In this document: positions 8,764 through 19,806 of the stretch, one piece after another
Layout: every line of letters starts with the position of its first letter
Position numbering within the stretch: position 1 is the stretch's first letter
Assembly: GCA_922989275.2 (NCBI GenBank)
Contig: OV277863.1
Location: forward strand, 46,606,999-46,670,998
From: Gari tellinella
Lineage: Eukaryota; Mollusca; Bivalvia; Cardiida; Psammobiidae
Reading direction: 5' to 3'
DNA: 64,000 bases
Notes under the pieces: generated by a model
Told to the model about the DNA's origin: nothing
Databases searched by the model: none
Seen by the model: only the letters and a program-made list of their open reading frames with translations
Position numbers and translations under genes: made by a program

Positions 8764-11307
8764 AAAGAAAGGGCCAAGCTATCTGTTCCAGGCCTGAAGA
8801 CAATATACCTTTCTTCTTTCTATAAGCCCCATGAATCAGACAAAATCAGCCTGTCAGCTCTCTGGGAGTCACTACAGAGAATACCGAAGCATAGCCATAT
8901 ATGGGTACTTGGTGATTTTAATATGCCCGAGATTGACTGGTCAAATGGAACCATCAAGCAAACTTGCAAATCAAGACCTCTCTATGAACAGTTCATAGAC
9001 CTGCTAACAAACTTCAATCTTGAACAAGTTGTTAGAGATCACACCAGAGCTCAAAACACTCTAGACTTGTACCTCACAAACCAGCCTGCTCAAGTACATG
9101 CAACTAAAACCCTGCCGAGTCTTGGATCTTCAGACCACTGTATAGTCTTCCATGAGCTGAGGATTCCAATAGGGAGACCTACACAGGTCAAACGCGAGGT
9201 GAGAAAATACAAGAGGGCAGACTGGGAAACATTCAAGTCTGCGCTCTCTGATCACTATAAGGATCATTTTGAAGGGCTCCCTGACAATGACCCCAACCTT
9301 CTATGGATGAGCTTCAAACAAAAACTCAACTCGTGTTCAGACAAGTTCATCCCTACTGGAATCATCAAGTCTAGAGGGGATCTTCCCTGGCTCTCTAAAC
9401 ACATCAACAATTTAATTCACAAAAGAGATAAACTCTACCATCGATGCAAGGGAAACCAGGGTACCCCTCTGCACAGTAAACTAAGACAGAGGCTGTGTAC
9501 TCTCAGGGCACTCATCCAAAAGGAACTAAGAAAAACTTACTGGGACTACCTAGAATCTGTTATCCTCCCAAATGATTCTGAAAAACGCAACTCAAAGAAA
9601 TTCTACTCTTTCGTAAAACACAGAAAGTCTGACAACCACGGTATTGCTCCATTGTCTTTTGAGGGTATGACATACACAAAGCCAGTTGATAAAGCCCGTG
9701 TGTTAAACAATCAATTTCAATCTGTCTTTTCTAAACCAAAACCTTGTAGCCTAAAGCAACTATGTCAACTAAACCTATCTAAAATCTCTAGCCATTCTGA
9801 CAAGCCTTATATGAATGAAGTACTAATTACTCAAAAGGGTGTACATAAACTACTTGATAACCTTAGTCCACATAAGGCATCTGGGCCTGATCAAATTTCA
9901 CCTAGAATCCTGAAAGAACTAAGCCTTGAAATTGCTCCTTTTCTCACAAAGATTTTCAACTCCTCTCTGCGCACAGGGATTGTTCCTGATGACTGGAAGA
10001 CAGCGGTAGTTGCCCCGGCATACAAAAAGGGCCCCAAGTGCAAGCCTAGTAACTATAGGCCTATATCGCTGACTTGCATCTCATCCAAACTCATGGAACA
10101 CGTGCTAGTGTCAAATATCATGACCTTTCTCGATTCAGAAAATCTTCTCACACCTTTCCAACATGGGTTTAGATCTAAACATAGTTGCGAAACTCAACTC
10201 CTCTCTTTTACTCAAGAAATTTACGACAACCTCCACTCTGGCAAGCAGTCTGATCTTATAATCATGGATTTTAGTAAAGCCTTTGATAAAGTCGACCATA
10301 ACCTCCTTATTTATAAACTCAGTCAACTTGGTATAAACTCTCATGTTATTTCCTGGATTCACTCTTTCCTTAAAAACAGATCACAAACAGTAGTTGTTGA
10401 AGGATCACATTCAGACTCAGTCCCAGTTCTCTCTGGCGTTCCTCAAGGCTCAGTCATCGGACCTTGCTTATTTCTATGCTACATAAATGACTTACCGGAC
10501 TCTGTTAAAAGTAGGGTACGCCTGTTTGCTGACGATACTATTGTCTACCTTACCATCAACTCTGACACTGACTCGCACCTACTACAAGAAGATTTATCCA
10601 GACTTGAATCCTGGGCACAGACTTGGTCTATGGAATTTAATGCCGACAAATGTGAAGTAATTAGGGTCTCCAAAAAGAAAAAGGTCTCCAAATTTCCATA
10701 TATACTTCATAACCAGGAACTAAAAGAAACTAAAACTGCAAAATACCTTGGAATCTCACTTAGTAACGACTTTACCTTCAACACACATATAGAAAACATA
10801 GCATCTAAAGCAAACAGCACTCTACGCTTCATAAAAAGAAACATCAAGTCCAACAATAAATCTATTAAGGAAACTGCTTATAAAACTTATGTTCTTCCCC
10901 AGCTTGAATATTGTAGCACTGTATGGCATCCCTGGCAAAAGTCTTTAACCTATGAACTTGAACGTGTCCAGAGATCTGCAGCCAGATATGTTATGAACGA
11001 CTTCTCTTACTACTCCAGTGTCACCTCCATGCTTAACTCTCTTAACTGGCCAACTCTTGAAGAAAGAAGAACTAAAGCCTCTGTCATCATGCTGTATAAG
11101 ATTGCAAACGGAACTGTCATTGTTGATCACAAACACCTTAACCCCTCTAGAAACTTCAATTACCTGCTACCATTTTCAAGAACACAGTATCACGCCAACT
11201 CATTTTTCCCACGCACTATTAGACTCTGGAACCAGTTGCCGTATTACATCAAGGCCAGTGACAGCTTAGAAAGCTTCACTATGCGCCTCAGCACTTACAG
11301 TCAGTAA
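8764..11307 (+). CDS. LINE ORF2: endonuclease C-terminus plus reverse transcriptase (Jockey/CR1-like)
   Basis: This is the replication protein of a non-LTR retrotransposon: a nicking endonuclease joined to a reverse transcriptase. The frame is open from 8764, just after an in-frame stop at 8761-8763; the first ATG is at 8923. The 5' part reads IYLSSFYKPHESDK and VLGDFNMPEIDW, the middle of an exonuclease/endonuclease/phosphatase domain, and SDHCIVFHEL lies about 75 residues after the ATG. Reverse-transcriptase motifs counted from 8923: YRPISLTC near residue 380, GFRSKHSCETQL near 414, DFSKAFDKVDH near 448, GVPQGSVIGP near 505 and the catalytic FADDT near 534. The C-terminus has FFPRTIRLWNQLP. 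The N-terminal third of the endonuclease and any ORF1 are missing, so the copy is 5'-truncated. No stop or frameshift remains, which points to a young insertion. Related fragments lie at 15536-17800 and 32879-33597. Confidence 0.85.
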   Translation, partial: KERAKLSVPGLKTIYLSSFYKPHESDKISLSALWESLQRIPKHSHIWVLGDFNMPEIDWSNGTIKQTCKSRPLYEQFIDLLTNFNLEQVVRDHTRAQNTLDLYLTNQPAQVHATKTLPSLGSSDHCIVFHELRIPIGRPTQVKREVRKYKRADWETFKSALSDHYKDHFEGLPDNDPNLLWMSFKQKLNSCSDKFIPTGIIKSRGDLPWLSKHINNLIHKRDKLYHRCKGNQGTPLHSKLRQRLCTLRALIQKELRKTYWDYLESVILPNDSEKRNSKKFYSFVKHRKSDNHGIAPLSFEGMTYTKPVDKARVLNNQFQSVFSKPKPCSLKQLCQLNLSKISSHSDKPYMNEVLITQKGVHKLLDNLSPHKASGPDQISPRILKELSLEIAPFLTKIFNSSLRTGIVPDDWKTAVVAPAYKKGPKCKPSNYRPISLTCISSKLMEHVLVSNIMTFLDSENLLTPFQHGFRSKHSCETQLLSFTQEIYDNLHSGKQSDLIIMDFSKAFDKVDHNLLIYKLSQLGINSHVISWIHSFLKNRSQTVVVEGSHSDSVPVLSGVPQGSVIGPCLFLCYINDLPDSVKSRVRLFADDTIVYLTINSDTDSHLLQEDLSRLESWAQTWSMEFNADKCEVIRVSKKKKVSKFPYILHNQELKETKTAKYLGISLSNDFTFNTHIENIASKANSTLRFIKRNIKSNNKSIKETAYKTYVLPQLEYCSTVWHPWQKSLTYELERVQRSAARYVMNDFSYYSSVTSMLNSLNWPTLEERRTKASVIMLYKIANGTVIVDHKHLNPSRNFNYLLPFSRTQYHANSFFPRTIRLWNQLPYYIKASDSLESFTMRLSTYSQ

Positions 11308-11456
11308 TCATGCACTTTGTTTTTAACCATTTTAACCTATTTTTAGCCATATCTGTATCATCATTACATGTTTTTAATCTTTTAACTAACTGTCCCTGAC
11401 CTCCCTGTCATGATCAGCAATTGATCGTTGGGAGTATCACGTAGAAGTAGAAGAAA
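11308..11456 (+). mobile_element. LINE 3' untranslated region and tail
   Basis: The 3' UTR runs from the stop codon to a short GAAGTA-type repeat (TAGAAGTAGAAGAAAGG). The related LINE at 15536-17800 ends in a similar GAAGTTGAAGTTG repeat instead of poly(A), supporting a microsatellite-like 3' tail for this clade. Confidence 0.6.
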
Positions 11457-11504
11457 GGTAGGATGCGAATAACTACAGGCACCGATGTAGTAGACAAAAT
11501 ATTT

Positions 11505-11560
11505 ATTGATCTACCGGTTTCGACCTTATTCAGGTCTTCATCAGGATACAAAATATGAAA
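11505..11560 (-). ncRNA. Hammerhead-ribozyme-like core (degenerate or look-alike)
   Basis: On the minus strand CTGATGA (11544-11538) is followed by AGACCTGAATAAGGTC, in which GACC and GGTC can form stem II, and then by GAAA (11521-11518). These are the two invariant blocks of the hammerhead core in the right order. Stem III could form from ACCGGTAG with CTAC and CGGT further on. The base after that stem would be G, which hammerheads do not cleave, and I could not find a convincing stem I. There is also one extra A before stem II. Penelope-like retroelements are known to carry such ribozymes, so this may be a remnant. Confidence 0.3.
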
Positions 11561-11569
11561 AAATCATCC

Positions 11570-12260
11570 TTAAAGTAACAAATGTCGGTTTTTCAAGTCA
11601 CGTTATTTCACTGACAGCAGAGCGCAACAAGCACAAAGATTCTTTAAAAAAGATTAAGCAAATAGTGATTAGAACTTGATTTTGAAAAAATGAGTTGGCA
11701 ATTAACAATACATATATATTAGGAATTGTAGAGTGCAAAATGAAACAGTTAAAATCAGATTCTCGTAGTTTGTGGTAACATTTGATTGAAGTTTCAAAAG
11801 TTCTTCTGTCTTAACTATTAGTTGAAGTATATAGAAAAATCATCGTTCAGGAACATAAACAGTTAAACCTCGATAACTCGAAATCGCTTTTAAAAGTCAT
11901 AAGTATCCGTAAGTTAAAACGTAGCTAGGGCATCGAAATTCAACTTTTGAAATATGGATAAGTTCGATTTACGCGAGTTTGAATTATCAAGTTTCGACTG
12001 CAAGTTCGGTACAGATTTGCGATATATCTGTTGCATATAGTATGGGTCCAGATGAGCCGCAGAATAACTCGGATTATCTGGATCCAAGTTGTTTGTCACT
12101 GATAATATAGGTACTGAGCCAATAAGTGTTTACCGGACTTTGTTGGACCTATATTTTCTTGTAGCATTTACACTGCGATTAAGAAATCTGGTTGTTGGAT
12201 GGAATATCGTCGCCGGTTAAGTGCACAATTTAATCGTTTCCATGGCAACCCTCATGATTT
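11570..12260. other. No gene seen
   Basis: AT-rich sequence without coding frames that resemble known families and without clear internal repeats. Confidence 0.4.
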
Positions 12261-12264
12261 TGAG

Positions 12265-13390
12265 GTAGGACATACATATTGCAAATTGTGTTATATCTTT
12301 GCTAAACGGCAATATAAATCGTTTTAAATGGTGCCTAAACAAAGATAATTGATGTGCAATTTATTTAATGTGCTGTTTAGGTAACTAGCTAATTTGCATA
12401 ATTATGCATATTAATGAGAAATTGAAAAAAATGCATGAATTTTGACAAACAATACACCTATTTTAACCTAAATATCATCAATATCTCTCCCAGATTGTAA
12501 AATGAAGACTCAAAATGATTGAAACACAGTATATTAATAAATTTTGAACAAAAAAGTCGCAGTCGATATTTTGAAAGTGATAAAATATTGGCAAAACGGA
12601 TGGTAGAGTTGGTGGGGTAAAAACCCAATACGCACTAATATGGGTTGCAATACTGTGTTATATCTTTGCTTAATCATAATATAACTCGATCTAAATGGTG
12701 CCTTAACAAATCAAATTGTTGTGCAATTTGTTTGATGTGTTATTCAGCTAATTAGCTAATTTGCATAATTATGCATATTAATGAGCAATTAGAAATAACC
12801 ATGAATTTTCACAGTGAATATACCTATTTCAACGGAAATATCTCCCAAATATAGCAGCATGAAGGATGTAAATGTTTTGTATAAAATACAATTACACATT
12901 TACTACAAAAATGTCGCAATCGATAGTTTTGGTGATAAAATATCGCCAAAAGTGATGTTGGGATGGGTTGGGGAAAACCCAAATATGCACTAATATAATT
13001 ATGATGCAATTTTGTGTTATATCTTTGCTGTATCGTGATATAAATCGTTTCCAACGGTGTCTAAACAAAGAAAATCGTTATTCAAATTGTTTGATGTGTG
13101 ATTTGATTAACTAGCTAATTTGCATAGATATACATATTAATGAGCAATTGGAAACAAGCATGAATTTTCGCCAAAAGAACATACATTTTAAACTTAATAT
13201 CATCAATATCTCTCAATTTGTTAAATGAAGGCTGTAAATGTTTGGTAAACAATATGTTTACAAATTTACAACAAAAAATTTGCAATCGATAGTTTTTCAT
13301 GATGAAATATCCTCGAAAGCGAGGGGGAAGCCCAAATACACACTAATATAGGTTGCAATATAAGGTTATGTATTCGCTACATCGTACTTT
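12265..13390 (+). repeat. Tandem array, ~360 bp unit, about three copies
   Basis: The block GTGTTATATCTTTGCT recurs at 12288, 12655 and 13014, and TTTGCATAATTATGCATATT or close variants at about 12393, 12758 and 13117. This gives a period of roughly 360-367 bp. Units share runs such as GGGTAAAAACCCAA and AATATC.ATCAATATCTC. The copies are diverged by substitutions and small indels, which suggests an old satellite-like array. Confidence 0.75.
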
Positions 13391-13511
13391 ATTTCTCAAA
13401 CAGTTTGGCTCCTAACGTGACACCGCTTATCACATTGTATCCTAGCGACGAGTTTGCTCGTCATTTACAAATAGTATTCCGTATTCCGGTGAGGAGTACC
13501 AAGGCCTATGC

Positions 13512-13576
13512 ACACAGTATGGACCCTGATCAGAGGGCTCATTAATGAGCCCTCTGCTCAGGGTCTACACTGTTTG
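13512..13576. repeat. ~70 bp dispersed palindrome, copy 3
   Basis: CAGTATGGACCCTGATCAGA and the inverted TCTGCTCAGGGTCTACACTG flank a central GAGCTCATTAATGAGC-like core (GGGCTCATTAATGAGCCC). Confidence 0.7.
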
Positions 13577-13650
13577 TAGGTTTGAAATCTATTGTAAAAC
13601 TCAATCCTAAATACTTCATAATTGATTAGACTTTATTGAAAACTGAAATA

Positions 13651-14834
13651 CACTGAAAGGATTTTCTAAACGTCCAGTCAGATTTTAAGGTGCTTCTCTA
13701 AAACCTTGTTAATCCGGATGCCAAAAATTACATTTTCCATGAGATGAAGATGTTTTATAATTGGAAAAAAAGTTTCAATAAAATTGATCACGAATTATGG
13801 AAAATATGAATGAAATTGGAACCTAACTCGAAAATGATAAGTCACAATGTCATGAATGACGATTTGTCTGTTGGGCTACCAGCTTTCAACGTGCCACATG
13901 TAGCTCTTAAATGAGTTTGAAAAAATACAATGTAAGTATTGATGGATTATTGTACAAATGGTATTGAAAAAAATACTGAGGCAACTCCTGGTCTGTTTTC
14001 TTACAATAGGTAAAATACCAAAATTACCACTAGCTGTCAGTCGTGGCTCAGTGACATTTAAAGAATACTTAAAAAAAATCCATCCTAAACGGCTTCTGCG
14101 ACATGCAGTGTTAATGTATCAATGAAAAAAGTGAATTTTGAGCCGCCGAGTTAAAATTTTGCATTTAAACAATTGGCGGTGATGCCGTTAACGCAGTTAC
14201 GTTACGTTATTTTGACATAATCGACGGTCCAGACATGCTCGAGCATTCACAGTGGACCCGTTGAAACATACCAGCGAGTGTGTGATGACCCAAATGAAGG
14301 ATTTCAAATATGTGAGTTTTTCATCTGTAGGCGCTAATGACGTTAGTATCTACACTTCCGTTCAGACAAAATTTCCTCAAAATAAGCAGATATTGACGAA
14401 CAACAGGTTGAATTGAGTTACAGTTGGTGAAATAAGATATTGATGTTTAATATTTAGCTTATGTAAACGCTTTTAGGGCACATAGGACGTGGTAGTTCAG
14501 GTCGGCTCCGAGTACAACACTTCGAGTGCTCTTTTGATTCGTACAACCCGACTTCTCGACATGTTAACTGTTTTTCCGTTAGGACGATTGATGACCAACA
14601 AATAATTAAAAGCTGTGTTTACCAAGGTCCCCATACACGCTTCGAACGTGCAAATTACCCTAATCGCCGAATTTAGAGGTGTGACGTAACGTAGAGAGAG
14701 ACTCAAAATTCAAGAATTTAATTCAATGCACATTCCACCTAGTATTTGAAATAAAACAGATTACGTCAGCGTGCCTTTTCTTGTTTCGAAAAATATCAGT
14801 TTAAAAAGTGGACGTTTAGAAAATCCTCTCAGTG
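13651..14834. mobile_element. TA-flanked inverted-repeat element, copy 1 (1.18 kb)
   Basis: The left end CACTGAAAGGATTTTCTAAA and the right end, inverted, CACTGAGAGGATTTTCTAAA are terminal repeats of about 26 bp. Each abuts TA (13649-13650 and 14835-14836), as for Tc1/mariner-type insertions. A second copy in the opposite orientation lies at 47677-48821 and matches across most of its length. No transposase is readable; the longest minus-strand frame (14706-14497) lacks recognisable motifs. I treat it as non-autonomous. Confidence 0.75.
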
Positions 14835-14915
14835 TAGTTCATTAAAGGCTTCAGGGGTGAATGTATTATGCGGTGTCTCATCAGGATTCACACTGTTTGA
14901 CACTCTCTGGTCCTA

Positions 14916-15535
14916 TTCTTAGCTCACCTGAGCCAAAAGCTCAAGGTGAGCTATTCGGATAGACCTGTGTCCGTTGTGCGTTGTGTGTCGTCCATCGTCG
15001 TTAACAATTGCTTTAAATCACATCTCCTCCTATACCCCTTGACATATTTCAACCAAACTTTACAGGAATGTACCTTGGGTCAAGCTCTTTCAAATTTATA
15101 CAAAAAATTAAAAACAATGTAGAACTCTGATTGCCATGGCAACGAAAGTGAAACAAGGACATCTTAAAAAGTCTTCTTGTCTGAAAATACAAGGACCAGA
15201 GCTTAGATATTTGGCACATAGCATTCAGGTCCCCTATCACGATTGTTCAAATTATGCCCCTGGGGTTAAAATTTGCCACGCCCCAGGGGGTTACAGTTTT
15301 ACATTGAGTTATACAGTGAAATTTTCAAACGTCTTCTCTGAAACTAATATGGCCAGAGCTTTTATGTTTGGTAGGGTGACACTTCTAGATGTCCATAAAA
15401 CAATATTTATCAAATTGTTCCGGTCGGTTGCATATGTAGGTCACAGGAGCTAAAAATGTTCAGGGAGGCACAGTTTTACATAGACTTATATAATGAAATT
15501 TTCAAACATTTTCTTTTCAACTTCAACTTCTTTCT
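14916..15535 (+). mobile_element. Hairpin-ended element, 5' part (GGCCAGAGC core type)
   Basis: Starts with AGCTCACCTGAGCC and its partner CAAGGTGAGCT, then GTGTCCGTTGTGCG. The core has ~180 bp half-units with GGACCAGAGCTTAGATATTT and ATATGGCCAGAGCTTTTATG. It is cut off at 15535 by the 3' tail of the minus-strand LINE. Confidence 0.6.
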
Positions 15536-17800
15536 GCCGAACAATCAGTTTTGATTATGACTGGCAGGCGCTGTCAGGATACAGTGTGTTAAAATATTAG
15601 AAGTGCAAGGTTAAAAGATAAAAAGGATCATAGCTAAAAGATAAAAGATAGTTAAAAACAATGCAGAACTGTTGGAAACAACCTATTTAGTTGTAATGCA
15701 GAACTGGTTTATGGTCTGTATGCAGCCAGTCCACTCTCAAAAGACTGTAGAGAGGGACTGGACTGGACATGCAGTGGTAGGCTGTTCCAAAGTCTAATGG
15801 TCCGGGAGAAATATGAATTTTGATGGTACTGTGTCTTCGACTGAGCAATGAGAAAGTTGAAGTTTCTGGTTGTCAAAAGATGATGATGGTCTACTTAAAT
15901 GAGGTGTCCCCTGATCTTGTAGAACATGACCAAGGCAGAGTGATTTCTCCTTTGTTCAAGTGTCTGCCAGTTCAGGGCTGTTATAATGTCTGACATGCTA
16001 CTTGTAAATTGGTAATCATAAAAAACATAGCAAGCTGCTGATCTCTGCACCATTTCCAATTTATGAGTGAGGTAGTGTTGCCATGGGTGCCAGATGGTGG
16101 AACAGTATTCGACTTAATGGCGGACATATGTTTTATAAGCGGCTTCTTTTACTTTCTTATTGTTTGTTTTAACGTTTCTTTTGATAAACCTTAGAGTGTT
16201 ATTTGCTTTTGCTGTAATGCTGTTTATGTGATTTGACCAGGACAAGTATTTGTTTAGAGTGACTCCAAGGTAATTGGCGGTGTCGGTTGAGTTGAGCTGT
16301 GTGCTGTGTAGGCTGTAAGGGTAGATGACAGGATGCCTCTTTCTAAAAAATTCTCAAGACTTCACATTTATCCGGATTAAATTTCATGGACCACTCTCTT
16401 TCCCTGTCTTCTAAACAGTGAAGGTCGCTCTGGAGGCTTTCTGCATCTTTTTCAGATTTCACAGTAAGGTATACTACTGTGTCATCTGCAAAAAGACGAG
16501 AACGGCTTTTTATGCTTTCAGGTAAATCGTTTATATAAGCTAAAATAAACATGGGCCGACGACATAACCTTGGGGGACTCCAGACAGGACAGGCAGTTTC
16601 TCAGATTTCTCACCCTCGACCAGAACCTGTTGTTACCTATTACTTAGAAATGAATTAATCCATGTGGTGACCTTGTTATCTATACCATAATGCTTTAATT
16701 TATGTATCAATTTGTGATGGTCTACTTTGTCAAATGCCTTACTAAAGTCCATTATGACTACATCTGTTTGTTTCCCCTGTTCTAAATTGTCTGAGATCTC
16801 CTGGGTGAAGCCTATTAATTGAGTTTTACAGCTATGGTTTGACATGAAGCCATGTTGTTGGGAGCAGAGAATATTGTGAGAGTCAAAATAAGTAATTATG
16901 TTGGATACTATAGTATGTTCAAGTAATTTAGATACTATGCAAGTAAGGGATATGGGTCTATAATTGCTGGGCTTGGACTTCTGGCCTTTCTTGAAAATTG
17001 GTGAGATGAATGCATGTTTCCAGTCATCGGGTATGATACCAGTGTCAAGAGATCTCTGGAAGATGGTTGTCAGCTTTGGAGCTAGTTCACAGTGAAGTTC
17101 TTTGAGGAGTCGAGGTGAGATCTCATCAGGTCCTGCTGCCTTGTGTGGATTTAGCCTTTGTAAGAGTTTATCAACCCCTTTGACGGTTACATTAATAGGG
17201 GGCATAGGTGGATGGGTTGGAGGTGACAAGGCACTTTTTGACAACTGTTTGAGGCTCAGGGGTTATGGGCGGGAAAAGACCGACTCAAATTGTTGATTTA
17301 GGATGTTTGCTTTCTTAGAGGGGTCAGAATAAATTTGGCCATTGCTAGTTAGAGGAGAGATGCCACAGTTCTCAGTTTTATTATGTTTGATGAAGGAGTA
17401 AAACTGTTTCTTTTGACCATCTTTGGAGCTGTCTGTGAAAATAACTGATTCAAGGTATGACCAGTAGGAATGTCTTTTTGAATAGAGGCTCTTAATTTTT
17501 GAAGTTTTGAAATCTGGTCTGAATTTGTAGACATTTGATTTTTGATCTTTGAGTAAAGTCTGTCTCTTCGTCTGCTTTTTCTGGTGATCTCATGGCTTAT
17601 CCATGGTAGGTCCATGCGTGACTTACTCCACCTATGGGGTATGTGCGTTGCTGAAAGCCTATTTAGTTCATCTTTCAGACAGTTCCAAGCGGTATATAGA
17701 TCAGGAAGGTCAGACTGGAGGAACCTTTTGGAGAATGAATTCATATCTTCTTAGAAGTTCTTCCAGTCTGCCTTGATGCAAGATTTTATTTGCCTTTTTA
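15536..17800 (-). mobile_element. LINE copy 2, reverse transcriptase with frame breaks
   Basis: Reading from high to low coordinates, three frame pieces can be followed. 17744-17349 is the linker after the endonuclease. 17244-16633 is the RT core with PHKAAGPDEISPRLLKEL, NYRPISLTCIVSKLLEH and IIMDFSKAFDKVDHHKL. 16552-16343 is YINDLPESIKSR with FADDTVVYL. The 3' end (about 15800-15700 reversed) keeps a C-terminal TIRLWNSLPLH, related to the LINE at 8764-11307. Stops and shifts between the pieces make it a pseudogene. The endonuclease is absent, and the copy ends at 17800 against another hairpin-ended element. Its 3' tail is a GAAGTT repeat at 15536. Confidence 0.8.
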
Positions 17801-18180
17801 GCTCACCTGAGCCAAAGGCTCAAGGTGAGCTATTGGGATGGCCCTGTGTCCGTCGTCGTTAACAATTGCTTCAAATGACATCTCCTCCTATACCGCTTGA
17901 CACTTTTCAACCAAACTTTACAGGAATGTTCCTTGGGTCAAGCTCTTTCAAATTTGTTCAAAGAATTAAAAACAATGCAGAACTCTGGTTGCCATGGCAA
18001 CCAAAGTGAAAAATTAAGGAAATCTTAAAAAATCTTCTTGTCAACAACTGCAAGGGCCAGAGCTTAGATATTTGGCACCTAGCATCATCTATAGGTTCTT
18101 CATCAAGTTTGTTCAAATTATTCCCCTGAGGTCAAAATTGGCCCCGCCCCGGGGGGTCACAGTTTTACATAGAGTTATAA
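17797..18180 (+). mobile_element. Hairpin-ended element, 5' fragment
   Basis: Begins TTTTTAGCTCACCTGAGCC with its hairpin partner, then GGCCCTGTGTCCGTCGTCG and the start of the GGCCAGAGC-type core. Truncated at 18180, where I-like LINE coding sequence starts. Confidence 0.65.
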
Positions 18181-18687
18181 ACAAGCGTCGTATATACCGT
18201 AAAGTAAAGCGACATGCACATTTCCTCGTTTAAGACGAAACAAAAAGAAACATTACATAATTTAGCCAGCTCGCGACCGAAAAAATTCTGGTCCGAAATT
18301 CGCAAATTTAAAAAGAACCGTACTGTTAATCAGTTGTCCAAAGCAGATTTTTATGAGCATTTTAAGCATTTGTTTTCGGGTGACAATGTTTTTCAAGATG
18401 TTGACGTTGAATCTGAACTGATGCAAAATAACTTTGATATTAATGTAGATCAGCTAGATCATAGTTTCAGTTTGGAAGAGGTTGATAAGGCTATTGCATC
18501 TTTGAAGCCGGGTAAAAGTGGTGGTGTTGACCAGCTTATACCCGTAATTTTTATTGAGTGTAAATCTGTGTTAACTCCGATACTATGTAAACTATTTAAT
18601 TACATGTTTGATAACGGTATATACCCGGACAGTTGGGCACGGGGTATTATTGTTCCTGTGCCAAAGAAAGGTAATTTGAATGTTTAG
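18181..18687 (+). pseudogene. I-like LINE, N-terminal part of reverse transcriptase
   Basis: The frame from 18214 contains RPKKFWSEIRKFKKNRTVN, then SLEEVDKAIASLKPGKSGG, then GIYPDSWARGIIVPVPKKG. These are the conserved steps leading into the reverse-transcriptase domain of non-LTR elements of the I/Nimb type. It stops right after KKGNLN, where family members continue with NNYR. That continuation is found at 27160 on the same strand. The 5' side is shifted in frame (RKVKRHAHF before the ATG). Endonuclease and ORF1 are not seen. Confidence 0.7.
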
Positions 18688-19465
18688 GTTCATGTATAGT
18701 GTTTTTTGGTGCATTTTTGAAAGGTGATATTTTGGTCATTTATGGAGCAATGTTGCATAATTTAATATCAAAATGTTCGTATTGAAATGAACAAGCTTAT
18801 GAGATAGCTTACAATTTGAAAGGAAAATTGTGTATCTTGATTTTGAACAATACGTTTGGATTTGCACCAAAATGTGAAGCAAATTTTCTGTACTGAAATT
18901 CAACAAATCCTTCCTCTATATTGAAGAATATGCTTTACATGAGGTAGTAGGACCAAAGTCCTGACTAAATCCACCCAAATAACAACAGAAGAAGTCATGA
19001 AATATTTGACAATTTTCAAGGACAACACTATTTTGCCATGGGGGACTATTTGTTTTTTCCAAAGTATGGTGGGCAACACGAGCTTCTGTCAAACATTATT
19101 ACATGTATAAATATGCAGACTGTATTATTTTTTTCATCCTTCTTTAACTGAATTATACCTTGAGAATACATTGAGACTCGTTGTTGGGCTCTCGCGGGAG
19201 GATCTGCTTCTTTATAAGCCCATCCTCTTCCTAGAATTCTTCTATAACTGTGTTTTAACGCATGTTGCAAGATATATACATGATTATAATGACTTCATTG
19301 CGTATAACGATTACACAATTGCTATTCAAATCGCAGGTCTTTTTATGCGTCTAAGCTTGCCAACATGTTCCTTACTTTGCACGTGCGCATATACAGGTAT
19401 TTCACTGTAAACAGTGCTACATTCATTACCGCGAAAGCAAGAGAATCTCTCGCCACGGTCCAATC
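18688..19465. other. No gene seen
   Basis: AT-rich sequence without convincing frames. It lies between the halves of the I-like LINE and before the Tc1 remnant. Confidence 0.4.
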
Positions 19466-19469
19466 GCCT

Positions 19470-19660
19470 CAATGCGCAAAAAGGAGGAGTGACCGTGGAG
19501 AACGATATGTTTGAGAGAGACATAATGGGTGGTGGCAGTGCTATGGTCTGGGTTGGGAAAATGGGAACTCTGGAAATTGACTTGGTTATTATTCAATAAA
19601 ATGCCAATGCTCAGCGTTACATCAATGTTTTAAATAGCACAGTGATTCGATTCATGGACC
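19470..19660 (+). pseudogene. Tc1-like transposase fragment
   Basis: Three short frames in series read RGERYV, then GGGSAMVWVGKMGTLEIDLV, then (another frame) NAQRYINVLNSTVIRFM. GGG-S-x-M-V-W-x-G followed by a TDLV-like block and N-A-Q-R-Y is the signature stretch of the Tc1 transposase catalytic core. At least two frame changes separate the pieces, and neither the helix-turn-helix region nor the ends of the element are recognisable. It is a relic. Confidence 0.65.
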
Positions 19661-19681
19661 TGGCATTTTCAGCTTGACAAG

Positions 19682-19806
19682 TTATATATATTGCATGGCT
19701 TTCACAGTTATCTTAATTAAACCGCACACTATATGAGTGCACGTAGTGCACGAATGTATGTGGGCGTGTTTAATTAAGATTACGAGTGAAACGTCATGAA
19801 ATATAT
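19682..19806. repeat. Fold-back repeat
   Basis: CATGGCTTTCACAGTTATCT and its imperfect inverted partner AGATTACGAGTGAAACGTCATG-like end enclose TTAATTAAACCGC... and ...GTGTTTAATTAA arms, with GTGCACGTAGTGCAC at the centre. Confidence 0.65.

Noticed and set aside
15136..15453. Plus-strand 105-codon frame
   Set aside because: It falls wholly within the GGCCAGAGC repeat core. Other copies of the core do not keep the frame.
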